From contig CAJQUW010006352.1 in the NCBI GenBank assembly GCA_907163375.1, positions 62,001-126,000 on the forward strand: DNA of 64,000 bases, written 5' to 3'. This document shows, one piece after another, positions 1-11,376 of the stretch. Below the pieces are notes generated by a model that was given only the letters and a program-made list of their open reading frames with translations, ran no database searches and had not been told where the DNA came from. Made by a program: the position numbers and the translations under genes. Each line of letters starts with the position of its first letter. Positions within the stretch are counted from its first letter, which is position 1. The stretch is from Prostheceraeus crozeri. Its lineage: Eukaryota > Platyhelminthes > Polycladida > Euryleptidae.

Positions 1-947
1 GCAGAATTTGACGCTGAGTCCAAATCTGGTCTCAGATCTACCATTGGAGCAGCCGTTTAGACGCTAGAGCCCAAAACGTCCCACATTCGCCGTTAACTCT
101 GTCGTTTTTCGCCAATCTCCCAAATCTTAAATGGCGTCTCACATCTAAACGAAGACAGATATGAACAAGCCGTTTCTTTCAGTGAATTTGTCTCACTCTT
201 AGCTTTCAAACGAGCTATTGCGCGACTTTCTACGAGCTCTAGAACCAAAGTTGGAAGAACGCTGCCGAGGGGGGGGGGACGGACGTCAGCGAAAATTTTT
301 TCTCGCCGATTGAGCTGGAAATCACACCACAGATGCAGAATTTGACGCTGATTCCAAATCTGGTCTCAGATCTACCATTGGAGCAGCCGTTTAGACGCTA
401 GAGCCCAAGACATCACACATTCGCCGTTAACTCTGTCGTTTTTCGCCAATCTCCCAAATCTTAAATGGCGTCTCACATCTAAACGAAGACAGATATGAAC
501 AAGCCGTTTCTTTCAGTGAATTTGTCTCACTCTTAGCTTTCAAACGAGCTATTGCACGACTTTCTACGAGCTCTAGAACCAAAGTTGGAAGAACGCTGCC
601 GAGGGGGGGGGACGGACGTCAGCGAAAATTTTTTCTCGCCGATTGAGCTGGAAATCACACCACAGATGCAGAATTTGACGCTGATTCCAAATCTGGTCTC
701 AGATCTACCATTGGAGCAGCCGTTTAGACGCTAGAGCCCAAGACATCCCACATTCGCCGTTAACTCTGTCGTTTTACGCCAATCTCCCAAATCTTAAATG
801 GCGTCTCACATCTAAACGAAGACAGATATGAACAAGCCGTTTCTTTCAGTGAATTTGTCTCACTCTTAGCTTTCAAACGAGCTATTGCACGACTTTCTAC
901 TAGCTCTAGAACCAAAGTTGGAAGAACGCTGCCGAGGGGGGGGGAGG
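1..947. repeat. Tandem repeat, ~334-bp unit, almost three copies
   Basis: The phrase GCAGAATTTGACGCTGA recurs at 1, 335 and 668, and the sequence after each occurrence is nearly identical for the whole period. Units differ mainly in the length of a G run (8-9 G) and a few substitutions. The third copy stops in that G run near 947. The array begins outside the window. It has satellite-like or local-duplication character and matches no family I recognise. Short open frames inside it repeat with the unit and are not credible genes. Confidence 0.93.
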
Positions 948-1254
948 AAAAATTTTGTTAACTCAACTTTTGACGAGAAACACGATGGGAGTGGTCTCGC
1001 CATTCCAACCTGGCCGGCACACCACGACAGAGAGCGCACCACGATCTGGCAACTCTGACGTTCAAATGAGACATGACTACCCTAGTCATGTCTTTTATAA
1101 CTACGAAAATCAGTCAGCTGACACATGACTCAACAGAATCTACACTTGTCTAATCATCTCTTAGACATGACTATGTTTATAACTGCGAATCGGGAGACAT
1201 GACTCAAAAGTAGAACATGTCTACGTAGCAAAGACGTTTATAACTACCGGCCTA
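948..1254. other. Spacer with repeated GACATGACT / TTTATAACT motifs
   Basis: No gene is visible. The stretch carries several diverged copies of a short motif, GACATGAC followed by TTTATAACTRC, around 1069-1105, 1163-1185 and 1225-1248, some of them in inverted arrangement. It lies directly before the left Gypsy LTR and could be an older repeat or a diverged part of that element's regulatory region. Confidence 0.5.
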
Positions 1255-1445
1255 TGTTCTTCGATATCATAGACTCTTATTTTACATGTCATAATTTCTA
1301 TGTAATATCTAGTTCTAGATATGTATTTGATTTTGAATGTGCGTGGTCAGTAAGCTGACTTAAAATATAAAATTATGCATAGAAGCAAGGATGAGGTTGT
1401 GTCTCTAGCAGAAGACAAATAGTAGTAATGACAAAAAATACAACA
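1255..1445 (+). repeat. Left LTR of the Gypsy element
   Basis: It begins TGTTCT and ends ACAACA, matching 6500-6689 almost throughout; the shared core runs from ATCATAGACTC to the end. It is short for a Gypsy LTR. The gag reading frame appears to begin inside its last bases. Confidence 0.8.
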
Positions 1446-2563
1446 ATGGCTTCGCTTCAGGCAACAATTATCGCGTTATCATTGGACAATGCGGAGGATG
1501 CACACTGCTGGCTGATTGCATTTGAGGTACATTGCAGAAGTCATGTCATTGCAGATACTTTGGGAGACGATGGAACTTCCCCAAAAGCAAATAAACTGTT
1601 TGAAAAATGTGAAACAAAATGCATCAAAAAGCTGATAACCTTCTTTCCAAACGAAAACATAGAAAAGAAAACATATGAAGAGATAAAACTAAAAATTATG
1701 AATTACATCTCTCCCAAAGTAAGACTTACAATTGCAGATAGAACAAATTTTTTACAGATTTCTCAAAATGTTGACGAAACTGAGTCAGACTATCTATGAA
1801 GATTGAATGAGTGCTCCTCACATTGCAAATGGGAAGAACTGAACACAGGAAACCCTGCAGAAGAAATGGTCAAGCTGCGATTTTTTTTAGGAAACGTATA
1901 TTTCATTGTAAAACGTTTAAGTAGAAACAAAGTCATGCAAAATTATGTCGAAGTCACAGATACAAAATTGGTGTATACAAATAAAAGTCAAGCTGCGATT
2001 CATTGCAGGCTTGCATAGCGACAATCTGAAGATGCGCATATTGGATAAATTACAAATGAACCCGAAAAGTACTATTGAAGACATAATAGATTTAAGCCAA
2101 ATGTCACACCAATTGCACAACTTCGCGAATAAGTCAAACATCAAACACAAATGAAGATGTCAAAAGCACTCTCTTTGTGTCCAAATTTAGAAACAATTAT
2201 ACAAAATCATTTAATAAATGTTCCAGATGTGATGCAAAACACAAACCAAAGAGTTGTCCTGCTTATGGTAAGATTTGTAATAAATGCGGTAAGCCAAATC
2301 ATTTTTCGAAATGCTGTAATTCGAAGAGCAATTCAAATAATTCCTACAATCACAACTATCCAAAGAAAACCAGTACACATAATGTTGACATATTCACAAT
2401 TTACTTACATAATACTTTCGATGCTCTCTCTGATGATTATAAAAAAACTGCAAGCATTAATGGTCGCAATTTTAGCTTTTCAAGTAGATACTGGTGCATC
2501 TGTGTCTTTAATATCGACTTGGCAATGGCAAAGTTTAGGTTCACCAAATTTGAATCCTACTAA
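1428..2563 (+). pseudogene. Gypsy gag remnant with CCHC zinc knuckle
   Basis: The N-terminal part (1428-1799) reads as a gag-like helical protein. A later segment (2177-2563) contains two nucleocapsid-type zinc motifs, CSRCDAKHKPKSC and CNKCGKPNHFSKC. The start of an aspartic protease (VDTGASVSLIS) follows in another frame near 2490-2525. The region is in several frames and is broken. Order and motifs fit the gag-protease junction of a Gypsy element. Confidence 0.75.
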
Positions 2564-2579
2564 TGTGAAGCCATGCAAG

Positions 2580-3180
2580 CACAGAATTAGATTCATCTGC
2601 GCGCGCTTCGGTTTCCTAGAAAGGAAGAATTGTATGTAACCTCAATATCGAAATGGCACATCACAGAGTATTAGACAACTTGCTCCTTCTCGAATGGATA
2701 ACTCATGTATCACTTGCTATTGGAAATGGCAAGCAATAAGCTGTCAGCAGAGGACACCAGAGCCAGTGAGAGAGGCGTGCGTGCTGTGATATCACTTCGC
2801 ACACACCAAAACACACATCGATGCCAGGCTTCGATTCAATGTATGCACTATACAGTGAGCAATGCCGAGGAGAGGATCATCAAGTGAACTAATTTTCGTA
2901 CGCCTGCTAGTTTCTTTAATAATGATCGGAAGGGTCAACATTATGGAGAAAACTTGTACGCAATGATCTGAATTCTTCAAATCTGAAGGAATTTTGGCAA
3001 TCGAAGCACTTTGCTGGAACTCACATTAATCTGCAAGCGACGCACGACTTTTTTCCTATCTCTGTAAGGTATTAGGAATTCCTTCTTGCCCACTTATTAG
3101 GTTCCTCTATGTGCCGTCAGTTTCGTATTAATCACACTTCTAGCAAACCGAAGCAGATAAACAAAATATTTAATTCTGTG
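2580..3180. mobile_element. 601-bp non-autonomous DNA transposon (hAT-like MITE), copy 1
   Basis: It starts CACAGAATTA and ends TAATTCTGTG, a perfect 10-bp terminal inverted repeat. The flanks are catgcaag (2572-2579) and catggaag (3181-3188), an 8-bp target duplication with one mismatch, as hAT transposases make. The body appears identical to the copy at 3740-4340. It interrupts the protease region of the Gypsy element. A 60-codon open frame inside is the same in both copies and has no recognisable domain. Confidence 0.85.
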
Positions 3181-6100
3181 CATGGAAGTATGATGGATCA
3201 TTTTTAGACGTTAAAGGCAGTTTTAAAAGCTGTAATGCGAACAGAAGATGAAAGCAAGGACATTGACCTTATCGTTGTCGGGTCTGAAAAGAGATATGGC
3301 TTATTGGGCAGAGATTTGATAAAGATCAAACCCATCTACCTATCCTATCGACAGAACAAAGCCATCTACCTGTTATCAAAAACTTTAAAGCTCATATATC
3401 CTTGATAGATCCAACTGATTTTGGAAAGCGCGTAGTGTTCCGATACATTAAAAAAGTCAATAAATGAAGAGCTGGATTTACTTCAAGCTCGTGGTATTAT
3501 TACGCCTATCGATCACGCTGTCCATGCTTCTCCTGTAGTTTGGGTCAAGAAAGCCAATGGTAAATATCGCATGTGTGTCGATTTCAAAGCGACAATCAAC
3601 AGGAATATACAATCCGATGCTTTCCCAATGCCTACTATCGAGGAGATATTTGCTGCAATCGGTTGCTCCACGAAGTTCGCAAAGCTGGATCTAACCAGCG
3701 CTTACCATCAAATTGAATTAGATGATGATGCGAAAAAGCCACAGAATTAGATTCATCTGCGCGCGCTTCGGTTTCCTAGAAAGGAAGAATTGTATGTAAC
3801 CTCAATATCGAAATGGCACATCACAGAGTATTAGACAACTTGCTCCTTCTCGAATGGATAACTCATGTATCACTTGCTATTGGAAATGGCAAGCAATAAG
3901 CTGTCAGCAGAGGACACCAGAGCCAGTGAGAGAGGCGTGCGTGCTGTGATATCACTTCGCACACACCAAAACACACATCGATGCCAGGCTTCGATTCAAT
4001 GTATGCACTATACAGTGAGCAATGCCGAGGAGAGGATCATCAAGTGAACTAATTTTCGTACGCCTGCTAGTTTCTTTAATAATGATCGGAAGGGTCAACA
4101 TTATGGAGAAAACTTGTACGCAATGATCTGAATTCTTCAAATCTGAAGGAATTTTGGCAATCGAAGCACTTTGCTGGAACTCACATTAATCTGCAAGCGA
4201 CGCACGACTTTTTTCCTATCTCTGTAAGGTATTAGGAATTCCTTCTTGCCCACTTATTAGGTTCCTCTATGTGCCGTCAGTTTCGTATTAATCACACTTC
4301 TAGCAAACCGAAGCAGATAAACAAAATATTTAATTCTGTGGAAAAGCTGTCTATCATAAACACCAGTAAAGGCCTATTTCAACTTAATAGACTGCATATG
4401 GGCATGAAAAATTCTTCATCAATTTTTCAGAAGTGTATCGAACAAATCCTGAAGAATTTGCTAGGGGTCATCGTATATCAAGATGACGTTATGATACATG
4501 CTGCATCGGACTCACAGCTTCATAAGCGTGTCACTCAAGTATTAAAAAGATTAGAAGAAAACTCCGTGACAGTTAATCGAAGCAAATGCAAACTTTCATG
4601 TGATTCCTTGACATTCTTAGGATATGTATTCAGTGCTAATGGAATAAAGCCTGATAAATCTCTGATTTCTAGAATTGAGCAAATCCCTGCTACCAACAAT
4701 GCTCATGAATTAAAAAGTTTTCTTGGTTTAGTGAATTATTATGGCAGATTTGTGAGAAACTTTGCCGAACTCTGTGCTCCATTACATGAAGCTACTAAAA
4801 GTTTCGAATGGACAGAAGGATGTAATAAATCATTCATGGAATTGGAGAAATCTCTCATATCTGAACCGGGTCCTGAAAACTTTTTCGATGCATAAAAGGT
4901 CCATGCTTACGGTAGATGCCTCTAACAAATCTATAGGTGCAATTTTATCTCAGGAGGGACATCCGATTATCTATATATCAAGGAAGTTATCTGATGCAGA
5001 AACAAGATACAGCAACATCGAAAGAGAAAGCTTGGCAGTTCTATGGGCATGTAGAAGATTGGAACATTTTCTTCTTGGTAAAAAATTTACCATAGAGACA
5101 GATCATAAACCCTTAACAACTATTTTTAATCCTATATGTTCGATTCGTGATAACATATCCCCAAGATTACTGAAATTTAGCTTAAAAATGATGAAATATG
5201 ATTACGATATATACCATGTGGAAGGCAAATTAAATGCAGCTGCTGATTCTATGTCGCGTATATTGATTTCAAACAAGATCATGAAGTAAAGATACCATCT
5301 GTTCACTTTTTGAAACCATGCATTGATATAAAATTAATCAAATCGGAGTATAACCAGGATTCATTTTTGCACCGCTTGAAAGAACGAATAATAAATAGAA
5401 ATTGGAAACAACTAACCACTTTGGAAAAAGGTTTTCAACGAGTTATTCCACTTTTAACAGTTGAGGACGAAATTATACGATGTGGCTCTAAAATAGCATC
5501 GCCGCAATCACTATACAGAAAAATATTTGATATAGCTCATCAATCTCATTGTGGCATGAACGCAACTGTCAAACTTATAAGAAAGGAATTTTTCTGGCCT
5601 CAGATTGATCTGTATGTCGAAAATATGGTTCGGGGATGTGACACCTGTAATTCAAGTAGACCAAGAACAATCAAATCGACTGATACGTGGAATAAAGAGG
5701 ATCTTCCATGGACAAAGTTACATCTTGACTGGGCTTACAGTCAGAGAATTGGAAATGTTTTAGTTCTCGCAGATTCTACATCAGGCTGGCTAGAATGCTT
5801 TTTATGTAAAGACAGAAGAACTGCAACTGTTATCGGACGACTGAGAGAATTATTTGCAAGGTTCGGTGTTCCAAATGTATTAGTAACGGACAATGCTCCT
5901 GAATTTACAATATGGACTTCAAGAATTGGTTACATAATATAGGTTGTTTATTGTATCATACCCCGGAATATAATCCTTGTTCAAACGGCTTGGCAGAACG
6001 TATGGTTAGGTATCTCAAAGATGGTTTGAAGGCATTTGATCCACAAAAGACCTCAATTCATGCTTTTTTGTCAAGGTTACTTTTTGTTCACCGGAATACC

Positions 6101-6475
6101 GTGAGAAGGAAGGATGGATCTCATGCTGAGATTTTGTTTGGACGGAAGCTTCGCTGCCCAATACTGTCACATTACGTACCTCAGCAGCGACTTATGTACA
6201 AGCCGAATGTGAGTAGTGCGCCGAGAGCAGTGACATTTATCTACCGACAAGGGAAAAATACTTCATTAGTAATGAATGAGAATGGGAGGTCGGTACTCGC
6301 ACAAGATTCCCAATTGTTTCCAAATGCTCAAGCTACACGAACGATAGCAGAACCTGAAAGTGATAAAATTGTGCCTTCAGGGTTACGAAGGTCTAGCAGA
6401 ACAAGGACCCCACGCGATTTTATCCTGACGTGGATCCTAGGCTTGATGGGGTGGATGTGGCATCGGCCTGATTAA
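3181..6475 (+). pseudogene. Gypsy pol remnant: protease end, RT, RNase H, integrase
   Basis: Visible parts in order are the protease C-terminus (GLLGRDLIK), reverse transcriptase (GMKNSSSIFQ, YQDDVMIHA, LGYVFSANG), RNase H (LTVDASNKSIGAIL, ETDHKPL), an H2C2 integrase finger (HQSHCGMNATVKLIRKEFFW, then CDTCNSSRP), and an integrase core with TDNAPEF and NGLAERMVRYLKDG. The second MITE copy splits the reverse transcriptase. Several frames are used, so it is a fossil. The family call as Gypsy rests on the RT-RNase H-integrase order. Confidence 0.88.
3740..4340. mobile_element. 601-bp non-autonomous DNA transposon (hAT-like MITE), copy 2
   Basis: It has the same length and, by eye, the same sequence as copy 1, with the same CACAGAATTA/TAATTCTGTG ends. 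The left flank ends gaaaaagc and the right flank begins gaaaagc, consistent with a 7-8 bp target duplication. It sits inside the reverse transcriptase region of the Gypsy element. Confidence 0.85.
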
Positions 6476-6499
6476 TATCTACGAGTATATGCGACTCTA

Positions 6500-6689
6500 T
6501 GTTCTACGATATCATAGACTCTTATTTTACATGTCATAATTTCTATGTAATATCTAGTTCTAGATATGTATTTGATTTTGAATGTACTTGGTCAGTAAGC
6601 TGACTTAAAATATAAAATTATGCATAGAAGCAAGGATGAGGTTGTGTCTCTAGTAGAAGACAAATAGTAGTAATGACAAAAATACAACA
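6500..6689 (+). repeat. Right LTR of the Gypsy element
   Basis: Starts TGTTCTACG and ends ATACAACA. It differs from the left LTR by a handful of bases. A purine-rich stretch (GATGGGGTGGATG) lies shortly upstream in the pol 3' end and could be the polypurine tract. Confidence 0.8.
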
Positions 6690-6704
6690 CTACCTTTTAA
6701 AATT

Positions 6705-6773
6705 GGTGGCCCGCGAGCCTTTTCGCGGGCCACTCCTTGTGGCCCGCTATCCCAACTGGGTTGCCCACCACTG
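6705..6773 (-). mobile_element. hAT element terminal fragment
   Basis: On the minus strand this reads CAGTGGTGGGCAACCC followed by GC-rich GGCCCGC repeats, the typical end of a hAT transposon. The matching other end was not found, so only a fragment is supported. Confidence 0.5.
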
Positions 6774-7894
6774 ACTTAGAACCTTTGTCAAAGCTGTCTG
6801 GTGTTCTATTTAATAGCTGAACAATCAAAGAAGCCGCGTGTGCTCAGATGTGCTTTTGACACTTTTATTACAAGTTTACACATATCATACGCCTAATGAT
6901 ATAAATGGCGATATTACTGTCCGAACGTGAACGGATTTTTTAGTTACTTCTATAGATAAACACTAAAACCTCTTGATCACTCTTTCCGTTTTTCATCACA
7001 AATATCATTTTTGAACTTAAAGTCTCGTTCTCGAGGCAAAATCAAAAACTGAGCTAGTCTAATTTTGGGAGACCCTGTGCTTCCGAGTTTGGTGCACTTA
7101 ATGACGTAATGATCAAGCATTCATTCAATCACTCAAAATGAGATTTGTCATTTTTATGATTATGATTGCAGTTTTAAAGCAGACATCTTCCAAAGTACAT
7201 GGATCTACAAAAACAAATGGGAGTTTGCGAAGTTTTATGCCCTTAACTTGCAAGACAATTGGAAGTATAACTTAAGAATTTTCGTTTTACTGATAATGCA
7301 TGGCAATTTGCAAATCAAGAATAGTAAGAAGCTCGTGCGCGAATTTAGAAAGAAAACGTCAGTACTCTCGTACTAATATTGACTAATGAGACCTTGCTTA
7401 ACCCAATCCAGTGGCAGTTGAATGCGACAAATCATCATTTATACTAATAGCGATTAGCGAGAGCTCATAATAAAATCAAGTCTTCTTAATTTCAATGATC
7501 ATAGGAGTCCCTTAATTATGAACACTATTCTTCCTATGGTATGATGTAATAACTGCAGTTGATTTTCATTGATGTTAGGCATTAACAATATTGATTTTGT
7601 TTTTTAATGTTTTGGGATAATTTGTAAATTTAATCAGAAATTAGCCAAAACACTCTTCAAAACTTGGGAAAGGTTTGCTTTCACAACCTAGGGAATGGCA
7701 CCGAAAAAGCTAATGCTAAACCCAAACTCCAACTTTGACTCCATCCACATGAATCCCAAGGATTCGTCATGTTTATCATAAACAAAAGGGTGACTGCTAC
7801 AAAGCTCTCTTGTGATTTCATTCAATACAGAAGTGACTTGTGAGGCATTCATTGTGTCTAAGTGTCACTGACCTTCATTGCTGTGATTGTTTAA
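6774..7894. other. No recognised feature
   Basis: AT-rich DNA. I see no open frame of note, no RNA gene and no obvious repeat on either strand. Confidence 0.6.
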
Positions 7895-8304
7895 TTGTTT
7901 ACTGTTTACATATCTTGGCCAGCTCGTTCTCCTGATCTGAATCCCATAGAAAATGTATGGAGCATTCTAAAACGTAACGTTCGTCGTTCACTGCTACCTA
8001 CAGATGGCGTATCACAACTTACGTCACTGTTAAAAAGAGAGTGGAGAAAGTTAGATCAGTCAAAAATCAACGATATCATCGAATCAATGCCTAGACGAAT
8101 TGGTAATGTCATTGATGACAATAAGGGTAGGGCCACAAAATATCAGCTTCTTAAGAACCGTTACTGTATCATAGCTTATCAGATTATATAAGGACATTTA
8201 AATATATTAGGGACATGAAATAACATGAAAAATGCTTTCTGTATCATACTTATGTTTTATTTAGTCAAATTTTGGGATGATCCACTTTTTATGAAACGGA
8301 CTGT
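7895..8304 (+). pseudogene. Tc1-type transposase, C-terminal fragment with right element end
   Basis: The frame reads WPARSPDLNPIENVWSILK, the D/E-containing signature around the third catalytic residue of Tc1 (DD34E) transposases, followed by the usual helical C-terminus (REWRKLDQSKINDIIESMP). The element end is visible just after: on the minus strand TACAGTCCGTTTCATAAAAA begins at 8304, with the TA at 8303-8304 as target site. The N-terminal DNA-binding half and the first two catalytic Asp residues are missing, so this is a 5'-truncated remnant. Confidence 0.85.
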
Positions 8305-9605
8305 AGTTGCAGGTTGAGTGTTTGAAGGAATTCTCAATTAAGGAAACGTGTATTATGCGCCTCCCACACGAGAAATTAGAGGCCCACGCCTTAGAAAATG
8401 ACTTATATTAGTTGCGAAATAGACACCAAAACCAAGTTATTAGTTATTGCTGACAATGACAGAAAATTAGATTAACGCGGAAAACTAACAGGAAATGCGA
8501 AAAATTCATAACATCAAAAAGAAGCACCACAGTAATCTACTAATTTCGGAAAGACAATTTTGAAAAAAAACAAATGTAGAATGCTTCTCTGGTCTTTTCA
8601 AAGTGGACCCAGTTACTGAATTGGATGAACAACAAAGTTGTGAGACTGATGACAGGTGAGTATATTTTGCATTCACCAAGGCACCATAGCTACAGCGCGA
8701 ATTCTTTCTGTGAATGCAAAATCGGCTTTGTCATTTGATGCGCCTCGAGAATGGACAAAAGGATTTTCGATCGTGCACGCGACAAAATGACAAACCTACA
8801 TCTATTATCTACTACGTCACATTGAACCAATGAACAATCAACGAAATGACGAGTCACGCACGTTCAAGATTTCCCCATTCAACTACTTGTTGCCCAAAGT
8901 GGCACAAGCTTCCTTGTTTGATTCCCGTCTCCAAATGCCTACGACTTCAGCCAATGTAACTGTCTCCACCCTCCACAGTAGTTACAAGAGTAGGCCCTAC
9001 ATGTAGATTACTTTGGAACTCGCAGACATCGGCAGCGCATCTTTAACAGAGGCCACAGGAATACGTCTGGTCGAAAAAATAGCAATCGGTCGAGAAGCAG
9101 GAAAAATAGAGTGCAGGATGTTATTTGAGTGCAAACTAACCTTGCTGACGTCCCAAGAAACTGGCGCTTCATGCAATATCTACAACAAATAATTCCTAAA
9201 ATTTGTATTGCTGAGGAATTTTAGCCATTCTGTCTCAACAAAGAAATTTATAAAATAAAGCTCCATAAAATAAGGTTCTCGCAATACTGATCTTATGCTT
9301 AATCGGAACAAAATTGTAAGACGCCTGGTAACAACATATTTGCTGCTTTTTCTAAAAATCTTTGTCTTGACATTACCATGCTAATTGCGGACAACTAAAA
9401 CGTCTAAATTCTGTGTTTTTCATTTATCCTGGTTTTGCATTGCGACAGATAGTCATAAAGATTGCAGAGTGCCAGTTCTAGATAATTTGAACTATATAAC
9501 TTGGACCATTCCCAGCTGCACTGACGAATCCTGTTGGGTGAAACGGAGCGTCTATGGCTGCCAAGGAATTTTTGTGCGTAAATTGTTCACGTCTAAAGAC
9601 TTTTA
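8305..9605. other. No recognised feature
   Basis: A possible 77-nt exon-like stretch with AG and GTGAGT borders (about 8580-8656) is the only coding-like hint. It is too weak to call a gene. No repeats or RNA genes were seen. Confidence 0.5.
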
Positions 9606-9778
9606 TACAGGGTGAGTAAAAAAAAGCGATATCTGAATTATGTCGAAAAATAGTCTTCAATTGCCATTGATTTTCTTCGTCTATTGATGCTCTATATCTA
9701 TGGTCGCGTTCTATATCGTTTGGGCAGTATTTTTATTATTCGTAGTTGGAATTCAAATCATGAAGTCGATAGTTGATC

Positions 9779-10107
9779 AGTAGTTAAAAATGCGAACGCA
9801 AAAAGTGAGGATTAAAACGAGGATGCGAACATGGCGTTCCAAACATGTAAATATGAACATTTGAATTCGAACCGCGTTCCGATTGGGATTTGAATTTGAG
9901 TTCATGTTTCGAGGTTTGGTACAATCAATTGTGTACTGGGGTTGTAACAGCCTGTTCCGATTTTGAATTAAAGTGAGTGAATTAGAACAGGGATGCGAAC
10001 ATTTATTTCGAAACTTGAATAGATAGTTGTTTGTTTTGAGACTGCTTGCTCAAATGCGACAATTGTGGCCATTGTGACTATGATGACAATTTTATTTATT
10101 TTCATAA
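9779..10107 (+). repeat. Polinton left terminal inverted repeat
   Basis: About 329 bp, matching the inverse of 36555-36882 with about one substitution by eye (TTCATG against TTTATG). Starts with AG as is usual for the family. Confidence 0.95.
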
Positions 10108-10141
10108 CTAGGTTAAGTTATAAATACGTGGAAGTTGCTTC

Positions 10142-10645
10142 ATGGTTAGCTTCCCAATTTCATGGATTGTTGCAAGAGACCTTGGTTATTCGCTAAAGGC
10201 CATAGAAACTGTTACAAATCTAAATGAAAATATCAAAGCTGGCGATTTAGTTGAACGACTAATGGATCTGGATGAGCATACCATGAATGCTAATTTGGAT
10301 CGTAGTTGGATAGAAGATTTCTCAATGCTACATCATAAAGACAGTGAAATTAGGAGGATGAAATTAGAACTTTCTGAAACGGAGATAAAAAAAGTGAAAC
10401 CTTCAATTGATTTATCGAAATGTTCTATCGATGAAAGTGACTTCAGAAAGAAATTAGAAACAGAGACGTTTAAACTATTATGTGAACGGAACTGCATTAG
10501 GTGTTTTGAACGGGAAAAATCCCTTCTCTTCTTACCATGTTCTCATTTTGTCATGTGTTCTACATGCTATATACCCTTGGAAACTACATTTTGTCCCCTT
10601 TGTGATGAAGAAATAATTTCAACAGTCACTGTATATCGTTCATAA
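10142..10645 (+). CDS. UBA-RING protein, IAP-like E3 ubiquitin ligase
   Basis: A 167-residue frame. The C-terminus (about residues 118-157) is a C3HC4 RING finger with NCIRC, PCSHF, MCSTC and FCPLC in the spacing and near-terminal position typical of inhibitor-of-apoptosis proteins. Residues 8-45 (DLGYSLKAIETVTNL and on) resemble the UBA domain before the RING in XIAP/cIAP. No BIR repeat is present. From the family one expects ubiquitin ligase activity, perhaps countering cell death or host restriction; that is inference. A TATAAATA box at 10119-10126 is only 16 bp from the ATG, so the true start may be further upstream in a longer transcript or at a later Met (residue 41). It is the first gene inside the left inverted repeat. 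Confidence 0.8.
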   Translation: MVSFPISWIVARDLGYSLKAIETVTNLNENIKAGDLVERLMDLDEHTMNANLDRSWIEDFSMLHHKDSEIRRMKLELSETEIKKVKPSIDLSKCSIDESDFRKKLETETFKLLCERNCIRCFEREKSLLFLPCSHFVMCSTCYIPLETTFCPLCDEEIISTVTVYRS

Positions 10646-10692
10646 TGAGTCATCATGCGTGTCTGTGATTGGTTGCTATTGTGCAGCTTTTG

Positions 10693-10700
10693 TATATAAG
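10693..10700 (+). promoter_or_regulatory. TATATAAG core promoter
   Basis: TATATAAG lies 55 bp before the ATG of the 10756 gene. The same octamer precedes other genes of this Polinton. Confidence 0.65.
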
Positions 10701-10755
10701 GTTATCACACTTCTATTAGAACCATACTTGTTGAGGATTGTAGACATTAATAAAC

Positions 10756-11367
10756 ATGCCATTTACCACGATCATTCCTGTTTCAATTATTCACAAAGAC
10801 AATCTGTTTACTAGCAAGATTTTCTACTCTGCAAATGATGTTATTGGTTACAAAGCTGATCTCATAGATCTGATGGAGGATATTGTCACATTCTATCATT
10901 GTGAAGATGATATTGAACTTCAGAAACTCTTAATGAGGACATTGACCAATGCCCTTACGCGAGTACTACGATTTTGGCTCGATGAAGTGTTCAAGCCTCT
11001 GAGTTTGACGGAAGCTATTCCACAGAGTTCTCGTTGCTATTGTGAAATGAGAACACGGAAATTGAAGACTTGTTTGCATGATATAATCGTATTTAGCCAC
11101 TATGACGAAAATGGTGGTAAATTCAAGGTGGACATGTTTACCGGACCCCCGTCGATGAGCGTCAATGTGGCAGTGCAAGATGACCGGGACATAATCAAGT
11201 TTAGAGCATACTATGCTAATCTTTTAAAAGTCTTCGCTTCAAAACCATGCTGTTCATGCTGTCCTCTATCAAAGGATTTAATGTGTAATATAGAACAGCT
11301 TATAACTGCAACGACTCAGACTTTGAGTGATGTTGATGACTACGACCTACCATCTGTTACCGTTTGA
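10756..11367 (+). CDS. Unknown Polinton accessory protein, Cys-rich C-terminal half
   Basis: A 203-residue frame that I do not recognise. It has hydrophobic helical segments in the first 80 residues (LIDLMEDIVTFYH, LMRTLTNALTRVLRFW) and cysteines at CYCEM, CLHD and CCSCCPLSKDLMC that could bind metal. No signal peptide or clear membrane span is visible. It has its own TATATAAG box, is flanked by the RING gene and a small basic protein, and runs in the same direction. Position near the left end, where Polintons keep variable genes, suggests an accessory or host-interaction role. Confidence 0.75.
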   Translation: MPFTTIIPVSIIHKDNLFTSKIFYSANDVIGYKADLIDLMEDIVTFYHCEDDIELQKLLMRTLTNALTRVLRFWLDEVFKPLSLTEAIPQSSRCYCEMRTRKLKTCLHDIIVFSHYDENGGKFKVDMFTGPPSMSVNVAVQDDRDIIKFRAYYANLLKVFASKPCCSCCPLSKDLMCNIEQLITATTQTLSDVDDYDLPSVTV

Positions 11368-11376
11368 CTTTGTTGC

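Larger units (their letters stand above)
1255..6689 (+). mobile_element. Gypsy-type LTR retrotransposon, broken, with two nested insertions
   Basis: Terminal direct repeats of about 190 bp (1255-1445 and 6500-6689) bound gag and pol remnants in Gypsy order: gag, CCHC knuckle, aspartic protease, reverse transcriptase, RNase H, H2C2 integrase. Without its two 601-bp insertions and their target duplications the element is about 4.2 kb, short for Gypsy. Coding is spread over several frames, so it is broken in several places and is a fossil. The two LTRs are still very similar, which points to modest age. No convincing target site duplication was found. Confidence 0.9.

Noticed and set aside
2705-2887. 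60-codon frame found twice (also 3865-4047)
   Set aside because: It is inside the 601-bp MITE and repeats with it; no recognisable protein.
9385-9615. 76-codon frame left of the mariner
   Set aside because: No domain, no good start context, and it runs into the mariner end; probably chance.
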